From: an uncultured Clostridia bacterium
Lineage (GTDB): Bacteria; Bacillota; Clostridia; Peptostreptococcales; Anaerovoracaceae
Reading direction: 5' to 3'
Assembly: GCA_934234035.1 (NCBI GenBank)
Contig: CAKQHH010000005.1
Span: 1-64,000 of the forward strand
Length of the DNA stretch: 64,000 nt
Position 1 is the stretch's first letter. Every line of letters begins with the position of its first letter. This document shows, piece by piece, positions 6,717 to 14,347 of this stretch. The notes beneath the pieces are model-generated. The model was not told where the DNA came from. It made no database searches and saw only the letters and a program-made list of their open reading frames with translations. A program made the translations under genes and the position numbers.

Positions 6717-8651
6717 ATGAGCAAGAAACAGTTCAAAGCAGAATCCAAGCGGATGCTGGATCTGATGATTAACTCCATTTACACCAACCGGGAGATTTTC
6801 CTGCGGGAGATTATCAGCAACGCCAGCGACGCCATTGACAAGCGGTATTACGAAGAGGCCAAGAGCGGCAAGACCGGACTTTCCCGGGAGAATTTTGAGA
6901 TTCGGATTGAGCCGAACAAGGATGCCCGCACACTGACCATTTCTGATAACGGCATCGGAATGTCCGCGGAGGAGCTGGAAGAGAATCTGGGAATCATCGC
7001 GAAGAGCGGTTCCCTGGGCTTTAAGGCGGAGAACGAAGAGGCCGCCAAAGATACCGACATCATCGGACAATTCGGCGTGGGATTCTACAGTGCTTTTATG
7101 GTGGCAAAACACATCGAGGTAACTTCCCGCAAGCTGGGAGAGGAGCAGGCTCACGTATGGATCAGTGACGGCGCCGACGGTTATTCCGTGGAGGATGGCA
7201 GCCGGGACGAGGTGGGCACCACCGTTCAGCTGACCCTGCGGGATGATACCGAGGAGGACAAATACGATGAGTTCCTGGAGGAGTATCGCCTGCGCAGCCT
7301 GGTTACCAAATACTCCGATTACATCCGCTACCCGATCGTGATGAACGTGGAGAAATCCAAGATGAAGGAAGCGTCGGAGGAAGAGAAGGCCAAGGAGGAT
7401 TATCAGCCGGAGTACGAGACCTACCGGGAGGACGAGCGCCTCAACAGCATGGTGCCGATCTGGAAAAAGAAGAAGAGCGAGATCACCGCGGAGGAGTACA
7501 ACGAGTTCTACAAGTCCAAATTCTTCGACTGGAACGATCCGCTGAAGGTCATCCACACCAACGTGGAGGGCGTGATTTCCTACGATGCCCTGCTGTTCAT
7601 CCCGAGCCAGGTGCCGTTCAACTACTACACCAAGGACTTTAAGAAGGGGCTGCAGCTCTACTCCAGCGGCGTCATGATTATGGACCACTGCGAGGACCTG
7701 CTGCCGGATTACTTCAGCTTCGTCAAGGGTCTGGTGGATTCTCCGGACCTGTCCCTGAACATTTCCCGTGAAATGCTGCAGCAGGACCGCCAGCTGAAGG
7801 CCATCGCCCAGCGTCTGGAGAAGAAGATTTCAAGCACCCTTCTGGAGATGCAGGAGAAAGATCGGGAGAGCTACGACAAAATGTTCGAAGCCTTCGGCAT
7901 GCAGCTGAAGTACGGCGTCTACGACCAGTACGGCGTGCACAAAGATAAGCTGAAGGACTTTATCGAATTCTACAGCAGCACCACCGACGAGCTTGCCACC
8001 TTCAAGGAATACGTGAGCCGCATGAGGGACGATCAGAAATACATCTACTACGCAACCGGCGAATCCAAGGAAAAGATTGCCAAAATGCCGCAGATGGATC
8101 TCTTCAAGGAGAAGGGCTATGAGGTTCTGTACTGCACCGACGAGATTGACGAGTTCGCCCTGAAGATTCTGCAGAACTACGACGATAAGGAGTTCAAGAG
8201 CATTTCCGATAAGGATCTGGGCTTCGAGATGAGCGACGAAGAGAAGAAGGCGCAGGAAGAGAAGCAGGAGGAAGCTAAGGACGTTCTCTCCGCGGTAAAA
8301 GAAGCGTTGGGGGACAAGGTGGCGTCCGTCATTCTCTCCACTCGACTGAAGGATCATCCGGTATGCTTTGCCTCCGGCGATGGCCTCTCCCTGGAGATGG
8401 AAAAAGTACTGAAGGCCCAGGCGGAAATTACCGGCAACAAGGAAGTGGGCGCCATCAAGGCGGACAAAATCCTGGAGCTGAACGGAGACCATCTGTTCTT
8501 CGCGGCCCTGAAGGCCGCAGTGGAATCCGACAACAAAGAAAAGGTTTCGGATTACGCTCAGCTTCTGTACGATCAGGCTCTGATTATTGAAGGTCTGCCG
8601 ATTGACGACCCGGTCGCCTTCAGCAACCGAATCTGCAACTTGATGAAATAG
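6717..8651 (+). CDS. htpG: Molecular chaperone HtpG (Hsp90)
   Basis: ATP-dependent cytosolic chaperone, 644 residues, close to the usual bacterial length. The N-terminal GHKL ATPase domain shows NASDAIDK near 35, DNGIGM near 81 and GQFGVGFYSAF near 118. The middle domain contains the LPDYFSFVKGLVDSPDLSLNI region with the conserved ISRE motif. The C-terminal dimerisation domain ends the protein. GGAAGG precedes the ATG by nine bases. The gene is monocistronic between a CIRCE-controlled promoter and a strong terminator, so heat-shock control by HrcA is likely. Confidence 0.97.
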   Translation: MSKKQFKAESKRMLDLMINSIYTNREIFLREIISNASDAIDKRYYEEAKSGKTGLSRENFEIRIEPNKDARTLTISDNGIGMSAEELEENLGIIAKSGSLGFKAENEEAAKDTDIIGQFGVGFYSAFMVAKHIEVTSRKLGEEQAHVWISDGADGYSVEDGSRDEVGTTVQLTLRDDTEEDKYDEFLEEYRLRSLVTKYSDYIRYPIVMNVEKSKMKEASEEEKAKEDYQPEYETYREDERLNSMVPIWKKKKSEITAEEYNEFYKSKFFDWNDPLKVIHTNVEGVISYDALLFIPSQVPFNYYTKDFKKGLQLYSSGVMIMDHCEDLLPDYFSFVKGLVDSPDLSLNISREMLQQDRQLKAIAQRLEKKISSTLLEMQEKDRESYDKMFEAFGMQLKYGVYDQYGVHKDKLKDFIEFYSSTTDELATFKEYVSRMRDDQKYIYYATGESKEKIAKMPQMDLFKEKGYEVLYCTDEIDEFALKILQNYDDKEFKSISDKDLGFEMSDEEKKAQEEKQEEAKDVLSAVKEALGDKVASVILSTRLKDHPVCFASGDGLSLEMEKVLKAQAEITGNKEVGAIKADKILELNGDHLFFAALKAAVESDNKEKVSDYAQLLYDQALIIEGLPIDDPVAFSNRICNLMK

Positions 8652-8676
8652 AATTACTTGCTCATGAGATGAAACG

Positions 8677-8710
8677 AGGGCTGCGGCATGGCGCCGCAGC
8701 CCTTGTTTTT
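8677..8710 (+). terminator. htpG intrinsic terminator
   Basis: An 11-bp GC-rich stem (AGGGCTGCGGC with GCCGCAGCCCT) has a 5-base loop and is followed by TTGTTTTT. Confidence 0.9.
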
Positions 8711-8725
8711 ATACTTATACTTAAG

Positions 8726-8754
8726 TTTACTTTCCGAGTCAAGTGTGCTAGAAT
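8726..8754 (+). promoter_or_regulatory. Promoter of the sortase-pilin locus
   Basis: TTTACT (8726-8731), 17-bp spacer, TAGAAT (8749-8754). It lies between the htpG terminator and the sortase start, so the pilus locus has its own promoter. Confidence 0.65.
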
Positions 8755-8830
8755 GCATTCCTGTGTCTATATTTAATAGATTTCTTTAAAACGCTTTATT
8801 TCATTAACCCTAATAAGGCAAGGAACGTGA

Positions 8831-9664
8831 ATGAAAAAGAAAGCCAAAACCCTAGCAATTCTGCTGGTTTTTCTTATTGGATTGCTAATAATGCTGTATC
8901 CGTTTATAAGCAACTTCCGGAACCGGATGAGAACGGAGAATCTGATTGGTGTGTACAACGGAGATGTGGACAAGACTTCGCAGCGAAAGCTGACGGAAGC
9001 CTTTCGGAAAGCACGAGCGTACAACCGAAATCATACGGTAAACACAATTGTGGACATATTCAATCAAGACTCCCCGGTGCGGGATGAATACATGTCTCTC
9101 CTGAATCTGTCCGGAAACGGAATGATGGGATATATCGAAATTCCCGAGATTCACCAGCGACTGGCAATCTACCACGGAACCGACGATGAGGTGCTCCAAA
9201 AGGGCTGCGGTCACATTGCCGGAACCAGCCTTCCGGTAGGGGGCAAAAGCACGCATTCCGTGCTTGCCGCTCATCGAGGCTTGCCCAGCGCCAAGCTTTT
9301 CACCGATCTCGACCGGTTAAATGAAGGGGATGAATTCTACGTGTTTGTACTGAACCGAACCCTGGCCTATAAGGTGGATCAAATTAAAACGGTAAAACCG
9401 GATAATTTAGATGACCTGCAGATTGTAAAAGGAAAGGATTACGTGACCCTATTTACGTGCACGCCGTATGCTGTGAATACCCATCGGCTGTTGGTGCGGG
9501 GGCATCGCGTACCGTACGTTCCGAAGGACAACGCCACCCGGACCATGATGGACTCTTTCGAGATGTATTGGATTATTATATTCGTCATTGGAATCATTGC
9601 GCTGGCAGTGGTTGTATGGATAAAACAAAAAGAACGCAAGAAAATGCAAAAGGAGGTGAGATGA
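8831..9664 (+). CDS. Class C (pilin-polymerising) sortase
   Basis: Membrane-anchored cysteine transpeptidase, 277 residues, that should link pilin subunits through a Lys side chain. It has an N-terminal membrane segment (residues 8-28), the sortase beta-barrel, catalytic His148, Cys210 in TLFTCTPYAVNTHRLLVRG and Arg219, then a C-terminal membrane helix with a basic tail. The second membrane helix and the TCTPY..NTHR motif are class C hallmarks. The usual lid motif (Asp-Pro-aromatic) before the barrel is not evident. A DSP appears there instead. It precedes the LPSTG pilin gene and shares its orientation. Confidence 0.93.
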   Translation: MKKKAKTLAILLVFLIGLLIMLYPFISNFRNRMRTENLIGVYNGDVDKTSQRKLTEAFRKARAYNRNHTVNTIVDIFNQDSPVRDEYMSLLNLSGNGMMGYIEIPEIHQRLAIYHGTDDEVLQKGCGHIAGTSLPVGGKSTHSVLAAHRGLPSAKLFTDLDRLNEGDEFYVFVLNRTLAYKVDQIKTVKPDNLDDLQIVKGKDYVTLFTCTPYAVNTHRLLVRGHRVPYVPKDNATRTMMDSFEMYWIIIFVIGIIALAVVVWIKQKERKKMQKEVR

Positions 9665-9702
9665 CGCTCCACCGGAGTATGAACAACAATTATTTTCTAT
9701 AA
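9661..9702 (+). CDS. Candidate 13-residue mini-ORF between sortase and pilin
   Basis: The ORF encodes MTLHRSMNNNYFL. Its ATG overlaps the sortase stop (ATGA) and follows a near-perfect Shine-Dalgarno AAAGGAGGTGA, though the gap from GGAGG to ATG is only four bases. Such a strong site at the very end of the sortase gene is hard to explain otherwise. It could encode a leader peptide, couple translation, or protect the mRNA ahead of the pilin gene. There is no similarity evidence, so the call is tentative. Confidence 0.35.
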   Translation: MTLHRSMNNNYFL

Positions 9703-9745
9703 TTACATCAATATATTGCATCAATTTTGGGGAGGAGAAATATTT

Positions 9746-11329
9746 ATGAAGAGGAGAACGTTTAAACGTCTATGTACCATGTGTCTGGCATTTGTGGCAG
9801 CATTTACGATGGGCATGTCCACAGCATCTTTTGCAGCGACGCCGGATACGGAAGATGTAATGAAGGTTTACAATGTGGAGAAGGGTGCCACTGTTACGGC
9901 ATACCAAATTGTAAAGGAAGTAAAAGGTGAATGGAAACCGGTCGATGGCGTAAATATCAAAGATCCGACCAATCCGACTGCAAATGAGATTACAATGATT
10001 AACGTAAATGAACTCAAACCAATCCCGTTAACACAGGGGCCGGACGGTGTGTACTCCAAAGCCGGAGAAGCGGCCGGAATGTACCTGATTGAGGTCTATG
10101 GTACCGGTGCAACCGTGTACAATCCGATGATTGTCAGCGTGGATTATGATAAAGTAGCCGACAGTGTCGACGCAAAATCCAATTTTTCAAACAATGCATA
10201 CGCAAAGAGCAGCACTCCGGAAGTAAAGAAGACCAACGATAAGACCGGAAATACCGGTGTTGAGGCGAAGCCGACAACCAACAAAGGCACCTCGGTACAG
10301 GTGAACGGAACAGCGAATTTCACTATCGAGACGATTATTCCGTCCTACAGTGCACATTACGAAAATCCTACATTCAAAGTCACCGACAAGATGGATTCGG
10401 GTCTCACTCCACCGGAAGCAAAGGATGTGAATGTAACCGTCGGCGGAAAAGCGATTCCGGACGGAAAGTGTACGGTTACAAAGAAAGCGGATGGATTCGA
10501 AGTTGCATTCGACAGCGCTTATGTCCGCAGCTTAGCTTCTAAAACAGATAACGAGAGAAAAGTGGTAATCAAGTACGGTGCCTTGGTTAACGATAAAGCA
10601 ACCTGGAACTTCGTACCGAATAAGAACAAAGCCACCATCACATACAGCAAGAACGAAGCAGCTACCGATACAAAAACCGATAATTCCAAGGTTTACACAT
10701 TCGGTCTGGATGCAACTTTAAACGGAACTGCAACTACCAACAACAAGAAGACGCACGAAATCATTAAGCTGAATGAGGACGGCAAAGCACAGAATCTGGG
10801 CTACACCTCGGAATCCGGCAAGGAAGAAAACGGCGAGAACGCTCTGGCCGGAGCAACCTTCACGCTCTACAACGATAAGTCCTGCGCCGATAATACAAAG
10901 GTAACGGAGACAACGACCACAGATAACGGTTACATGGAAATGAAGGGACTCAAGGAAGGAACTTATTACCTGAAGGAGACCGCCGCACCGAATGGATATG
11001 CACCGCTCAGCGATGTATACACGGTTAAAATCTCCGCACTCTACAACGACAACGGTACGCTGAAGAGCTACACGGTGAACATCACGGATGCGAACAAAAA
11101 GACTTACACCTCCACTTACAACGCAACGTACACGGACGGTGACAGCCTGAATCAGGTAACTGTAGCAGACAATTCCGAAACTCTGTTCATCAAAAACAAC
11201 AGAATGTCCGGACTGCCGTCCACCGGCGGCATGGGAACTTACATCTTCCTGATTGTCGGCGCAGCCATCATGGCATTTGCGGCAGTTGCTTTCGTAAAGA
11301 ACTCGAAAAAGGCAAACGAGACCAAATAG
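9746..11329 (+). CDS. LPXTG-anchored major pilin (SpaA/isopeptide type)
   Basis: Surface pilus shaft protein, 527 residues from the ATG at 9746, which follows GGGGAGGAG. A Sec signal peptide covers about 30 residues and ends near SFAA. A middle region rich in Thr, Asn and Lys fits isopeptide-bonded Ig-like pilin domains. A CnaB/SpaA-type domain carries the E-box YYLKETAAPNGY with Glu411. The C-terminal sorting signal is LPSTG (490-494), a hydrophobic helix and a basic tail. The usual pilin motif (VYPK) is absent. Lys136 in VSVDYDK at the end of the N-terminal domain occupies the equivalent position. Assembly by the adjacent sortase is inferred. Confidence 0.9.
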   Translation: MKRRTFKRLCTMCLAFVAAFTMGMSTASFAATPDTEDVMKVYNVEKGATVTAYQIVKEVKGEWKPVDGVNIKDPTNPTANEITMINVNELKPIPLTQGPDGVYSKAGEAAGMYLIEVYGTGATVYNPMIVSVDYDKVADSVDAKSNFSNNAYAKSSTPEVKKTNDKTGNTGVEAKPTTNKGTSVQVNGTANFTIETIIPSYSAHYENPTFKVTDKMDSGLTPPEAKDVNVTVGGKAIPDGKCTVTKKADGFEVAFDSAYVRSLASKTDNERKVVIKYGALVNDKATWNFVPNKNKATITYSKNEAATDTKTDNSKVYTFGLDATLNGTATTNNKKTHEIIKLNEDGKAQNLGYTSESGKEENGENALAGATFTLYNDKSCADNTKVTETTTTDNGYMEMKGLKEGTYYLKETAAPNGYAPLSDVYTVKISALYNDNGTLKSYTVNITDANKKTYTSTYNATYTDGDSLNQVTVADNSETLFIKNNRMSGLPSTGGMGTYIFLIVGAAIMAFAAVAFVKNSKKANETK

Positions 11330-11355
11330 CAATAATATAGCTTACACTTAAAAGA

Positions 11356-11387
11356 AGGGCCGCGACGCCATGTCGCAGCCCTTTTTT
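11356..11387 (+). terminator. Terminator after the pilin gene
   Basis: The GGGC-GCGAC / GTCGC-GCCC stem has one internal mismatch and a short loop. It is followed by six Ts on the plus strand. It sits between convergent genes. The plus-strand T-run favours the pilin transcript. Confidence 0.8.
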
Positions 11388-11402
11388 AGTTCTTCTTTTT
11401 TT

Positions 11403-12557
11403 CTATTTATCCCCGTCTCCCTCGAAGTAAGCGGCCACCTTCTTCAGGTTCTCGATAATCGGCAGGTGCTGCGGGCAAATTGCCTCACACTGGCCGCAGC
11501 CGATGCAGTCGCTGGCTTTGCCGCTGTTCAGCGCCGTTCTGCTGTAGAACTCCCGCTGAGTGGTCCAGTCCGTCCGCGTCTCGTTCTGGTCCGCGTTGTA
11601 CAGAGAGAAGTATTCCGGAATCGGAATGTTCATCGGACATCCTGCCGTGCAATAGGAACATCCGGTGCACTGAATCTCAATGCCCTCGTTAATCTTCGTC
11701 ACCGCCTGCCGGATCAGTTCCTGCTCCTTTTCGTCCAGCGGCTTAAAGTCTTCCATGTATCCCGTGTTATCCAGCAGCTGCTCCATGCTGCTCATGCCGG
11801 ACAGCACCACGGCCACATTGTCATGACCGGCCGCATAGCGGATGGCCCAGGATGGGATGGACAGATCCGGATCGTATGCCTTGAATGCCGCCTCTACGCT
11901 CTCCGGAATCCGGTTCGCCAGCATACCTCCTTTTACCGGTTCCATTACGATGACCGGCTTGTTGTGCTTTGTGATTGTCTCATAGGCTTCCCGTGCCTGA
12001 ATTCCCGGGCTGTCCCAATCCAGGTAGTTCAGCTGAATCTGGACGAACTCCAGCTCCGGATGCTCCGTCAGCACCCGATCCAGGAACGGTGCTTTGTCGT
12101 GGCAGGAAAAGCCCACGTGACGGATTTTTCCCTCTGCCTTCATCTTTGCCACCATATCGAAAGCACCCACTTCTTGAAATTTGCCGTAGTTGTCGTGGCC
12201 CATATCGTGGAGGAGATAGTAGTCAAAATACTCCACACCGCAGCGCTCTAGCTGTGCCAGGAACACCTCTTCCGGCGTGCCGTCCTTCACGTAGGCCAGG
12301 TGATATTTATCCGCCAGGGTGTAGCGGTCGTGGGAGTACCGGTCGGTCAGGGCCAGCTTCACCACCTGCTCACTGTTCTTGTTGTGATACATCCATGCGG
12401 TGTCGAAATAGGTAAAACCCCTCTCGATAAAAGTATCCACCATTTCCTTTACCTGCTCCACATCGATGTTGTCCAGCTCTCCGTTCTCTGCGTCCGTTCT
12501 CTTCGGAAGACGCATCATTCCGAATCCCAGCTTTTTCTTCGATTCGATTACTGCCAT
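11403..12557 (-). CDS. Aldo/keto reductase with C-terminal 2x[4Fe-4S] motifs
   Basis: Predicted oxidoreductase of 384 residues. The first 270 residues are an aldo/keto reductase barrel (GFGMMRLPKR start, FDTAWMYHNKNSE active-site segment with Asp and Tyr, then the Lys and the HVGFSCHDK strand). The C-terminal 100 residues hold two ferredoxin-type clusters of ligands, CTGCSYCTAGCP and CIGCGQCEAICP, which suggests electron transfer to or from ferredoxin rather than simple NADPH use. The start at 12557 follows GGGAGGG. A frame open to 12602 runs into the tRNA terminator and is not used. The substrate cannot be predicted. Confidence 0.9.
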   Translation of the reverse strand: MAVIESKKKLGFGMMRLPKRTDAENGELDNIDVEQVKEMVDTFIERGFTYFDTAWMYHNKNSEQVVKLALTDRYSHDRYTLADKYHLAYVKDGTPEEVFLAQLERCGVEYFDYYLLHDMGHDNYGKFQEVGAFDMVAKMKAEGKIRHVGFSCHDKAPFLDRVLTEHPELEFVQIQLNYLDWDSPGIQAREAYETITKHNKPVIVMEPVKGGMLANRIPESVEAAFKAYDPDLSIPSWAIRYAAGHDNVAVVLSGMSSMEQLLDNTGYMEDFKPLDEKEQELIRQAVTKINEGIEIQCTGCSYCTAGCPMNIPIPEYFSLYNADQNETRTDWTTQREFYSRTALNSGKASDCIGCGQCEAICPQHLPIIENLKKVAAYFEGDGDK

Positions 12558-12602
12558 CTGTATTCCCTCCCTTTGATCAAAAAAATAATCCGCATATAGC
12601 AA

Positions 12603-12632
12603 AACAGAAGTTCAATTGCTGAACTTCTGTTT
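12603..12632 (-). terminator. Terminator of tRNA-Pro
   Basis: A perfect 12-bp stem (AACAGAAGTTCA with TGAACTTCTGTT) and a 5-base loop lie four bases after the tRNA 3' end and are followed by TTTT-rich sequence on the minus strand. Confidence 0.85.
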
Positions 12633-12636
12633 CTAT

Positions 12637-12713
12637 TGGTCGGGATGGCGAGATTCGAACTCACGACCTTCTCGTCCCGAACGAGACGCCCTACCAAGCT
12701 GGGCCACATCCCG
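12637..12713 (-). tRNA. tRNA-Pro (anticodon CGG)
   Basis: A 77-nt cloverleaf includes an encoded CCA. The acceptor stem CGGGATG pairs with CATCCCG. The anticodon arm TCTCG-TTCGGGA-CGAGA places CGG at positions 34-36, reading codon CCG. The T-loop is TTCGAAT. The discriminator base is A, as usual for bacterial tRNA-Pro. Confidence 0.97.
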
Positions 12714-12731
12714 ACGTCGATTACATTGTTT

Positions 12732-12760
12732 ATATTACCACAATAATTCCATCGACGCAA
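12732..12760 (-). promoter_or_regulatory. tRNA-Pro promoter
   Basis: TTGCGT (12760-12755), 17-bp spacer, TAATAT (12737-12732) on the minus strand, about 20 bases before the mature tRNA. The same TTGCGT -35 box is used by the S10 operon promoter. Confidence 0.7.
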
Positions 12761-12810
12761 GCCTTTTTTCTGAATATCTGAATTTTAATTAAATTTCATT
12801 TATTTATGCT

Positions 12811-13296
12811 TTATTCGGATATCTCCGGCAATTTGGTCACATCCACCCACTCCAGTGCTCGGGAGAACCGGAAGAGCTCATCGCAAGTCACTTCGATGGC
12901 GCTGTTGGCCGTGCCGCAGGCCGGAAAAACCGTGTCGAACCGGCGAAGGGATTCGTCGCAGTACACCTTCACATCTTCTCTATCGATGGCAAAAGCACAG
13001 ACGCCGCCGATGGGATGCCCGGTAAAATCCAATACTTCATCCGGCGTAAGGAATTTTGCTTTTACCCCGAAGGTGTGCTTGTATTTGTGGTTGTCCACTT
13101 TGGCGTCCCCCGCCATCTGCACCACAATCGCACCCTCTTCCTTGTTGCGGAAAGACAGGGTTTTGCAAATGCGGGCACCGTCTACGTGCAGGGCCTCTGC
13201 CGCCAGATCCACGGTGGCGCTGGATGCGTCGAACTCCATCACCCGGTCCGCTGCCTCAAACTGCTCCAAATATTCTTTTACCTTCTCAATCGACAT
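12811..13296 (-). CDS. YbaK/EbsC-family aminoacyl-tRNA deacylase
   Basis: Trans-editing protein of 161 residues, the usual length of the family. It should hydrolyse mischarged tRNA, for example Cys-tRNA(Pro) or Ala-tRNA(Pro). Family marks are the central Lys in ICKTLSFRN, HPIGGVCAFA with the Gly-rich substrate loop, and PACGTANSAIEVT near the end. GGGGGGAAGGAG precedes the ATG. The gene lies about 100 bases upstream of tRNA-Pro(CGG), a plausible substrate, and about 55 bases after recR. The substrate specificity is inference. Confidence 0.9.
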   Translation of the reverse strand: MSIEKVKEYLEQFEAADRVMEFDASSATVDLAAEALHVDGARICKTLSFRNKEEGAIVVQMAGDAKVDNHKYKHTFGVKAKFLTPDEVLDFTGHPIGGVCAFAIDREDVKVYCDESLRRFDTVFPACGTANSAIEVTCDELFRFSRALEWVDVTKLPEISE

Positions 13297-13350
13297 GATT
13301 TCTCCTTCCCCCCTAAAGGTTTCCGTAAATGCGTTCGCTTTTGAATTCGA

Positions 13351-13953
13351 TTAAATCTCCCGGCGGCCTTCCATCGCCTTCAGCAAGGTGACTTCGTCGG
13401 CATACTCCAGGTCGCCGCCCACCGGAATGCCGTGGGCAATTCGCGTCACTCGAATTCCGGACGGCTTCAGCAGACGGGAAATGTACATGGCGGTGGCTTC
13501 CCCCTCGATGTTGGGATTGGTGGCGATGATCACCTCTTCCACCTCCGGCTCCTTCTGCAGCCGAACAATCAGGGACTTCAGATTGATGTCCCCGGGACCG
13601 ATTCCCTCCACCGGCGAAATGGTGCCGTGAAGAACGTGATACCGCCCGTTGAACTCCCGAATCCGCTCCATGGCCAGCACGTCTTGCGGGGATTCCACCA
13701 CGCAAATGACCTTCGGGTCCCGCTGGGGATCCGAACAGATGGAACAGGGATCTTGATCCGTCAGATTTCCGCACACGGAGCAGTAGCGAAGGTTCTGCTT
13801 CGCATCCCGAATGGCGTTCGCCAGGTTCTCCACTTCCGGCGTACTCAAAGACAGCACATGAAACGCCAGTCTCTGTGCTGTCTTTCCGCCGATTCCCGGC
13901 AGCTTTGAAAACTCATTGATTAATCGATTCAGCGGTTTTGGATACTGCCTCAT
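13351..13953 (-). CDS. recR: Recombination mediator RecR
   Basis: DNA-binding clamp protein of the RecFOR gap-repair pathway, 200 residues. It shows the N-terminal helix-hairpin-helix ([15 protein letters not shown]), a four-Cys zinc finger ([16 protein letters not shown]), a Toprim domain ([14 protein letters not shown]) and the C-terminal Walker-B-like tail. It is 10 bases after ybaB in the conserved dnaX-ybaB-recR order. Confidence 0.97.
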   Translation of the reverse strand: MRQYPKPLNRLINEFSKLPGIGGKTAQRLAFHVLSLSTPEVENLANAIRDAKQNLRYCSVCGNLTDQDPCSICSDPQRDPKVICVVESPQDVLAMERIREFNGRYHVLHGTISPVEGIGPGDINLKSLIVRLQKEPEVEEVIIATNPNIEGEATAMYISRLLKPSGIRVTRIAHGIPVGGDLEYADEVTLLKAMEGRREI

Positions 13954-13963
13954 TCTGCGCCTC

Positions 13964-14317
13964 CTAGAGTCCCGGGATTCCCAGTCCTCCGGTAATCTTG
14001 CTCATTTCCTGCTCCACAACGGTATCTACCTGTCTCATGCCTTCGTTCACTGCGGCAATCAGCAGATCCTGCAGCATTTCCACATCATCCGGATCCACTA
14101 CATCCTTGTCGATATTCAGCTTGGTGATTTCCTTGTTGCCGTTGATTACCACTTCAACCGCACCGCCGCCGGCTGTAGAGGTGAATTCTCTCTCCGCCAG
14201 TTCTGCCTGGCTCTGCTCCATCTCCCGCTGCATTGCCTGCATCTGCTTCAGCTGCTTCTGCATGTCGCCGCCGCCCATCTTGGTCTTTCTCTTTCCTGCT
14301 CTCATACCTTTGCCCAT
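13964..14317 (-). CDS. YbaB/EbfC nucleoid-associated protein
   Basis: Small DNA-binding protein of 117 residues that forms dimers on nucleoid DNA. A Gly/Lys-rich N-terminus is followed by a long amphipathic helix rich in Met and Gln (residues 20-40) and the conserved core [11 protein letters not shown]...[10 protein letters not shown]. The start is supported by GGAGG-type sequence. It lies between dnaX and recR, as in most Bacillota. Confidence 0.94.
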   Translation of the reverse strand: MGKGMRAGKRKTKMGGGDMQKQLKQMQAMQREMEQSQAELAEREFTSTAGGGAVEVVINGNKEITKLNIDKDVVDPDDVEMLQDLLIAAVNEGMRQVDTVVEQEMSKITGGLGIPGL

Positions 14318-14347
14318 TTTTCTTTTCCTCCTCTGTAGTTCTTAATG

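Noticed and set aside
6582..7688. Open frame of 368 codons on the minus strand
   Set aside because: Antisense to htpG and overlapping its promoter and CIRCE site. Leu/Val/His-rich shadow without a domain.
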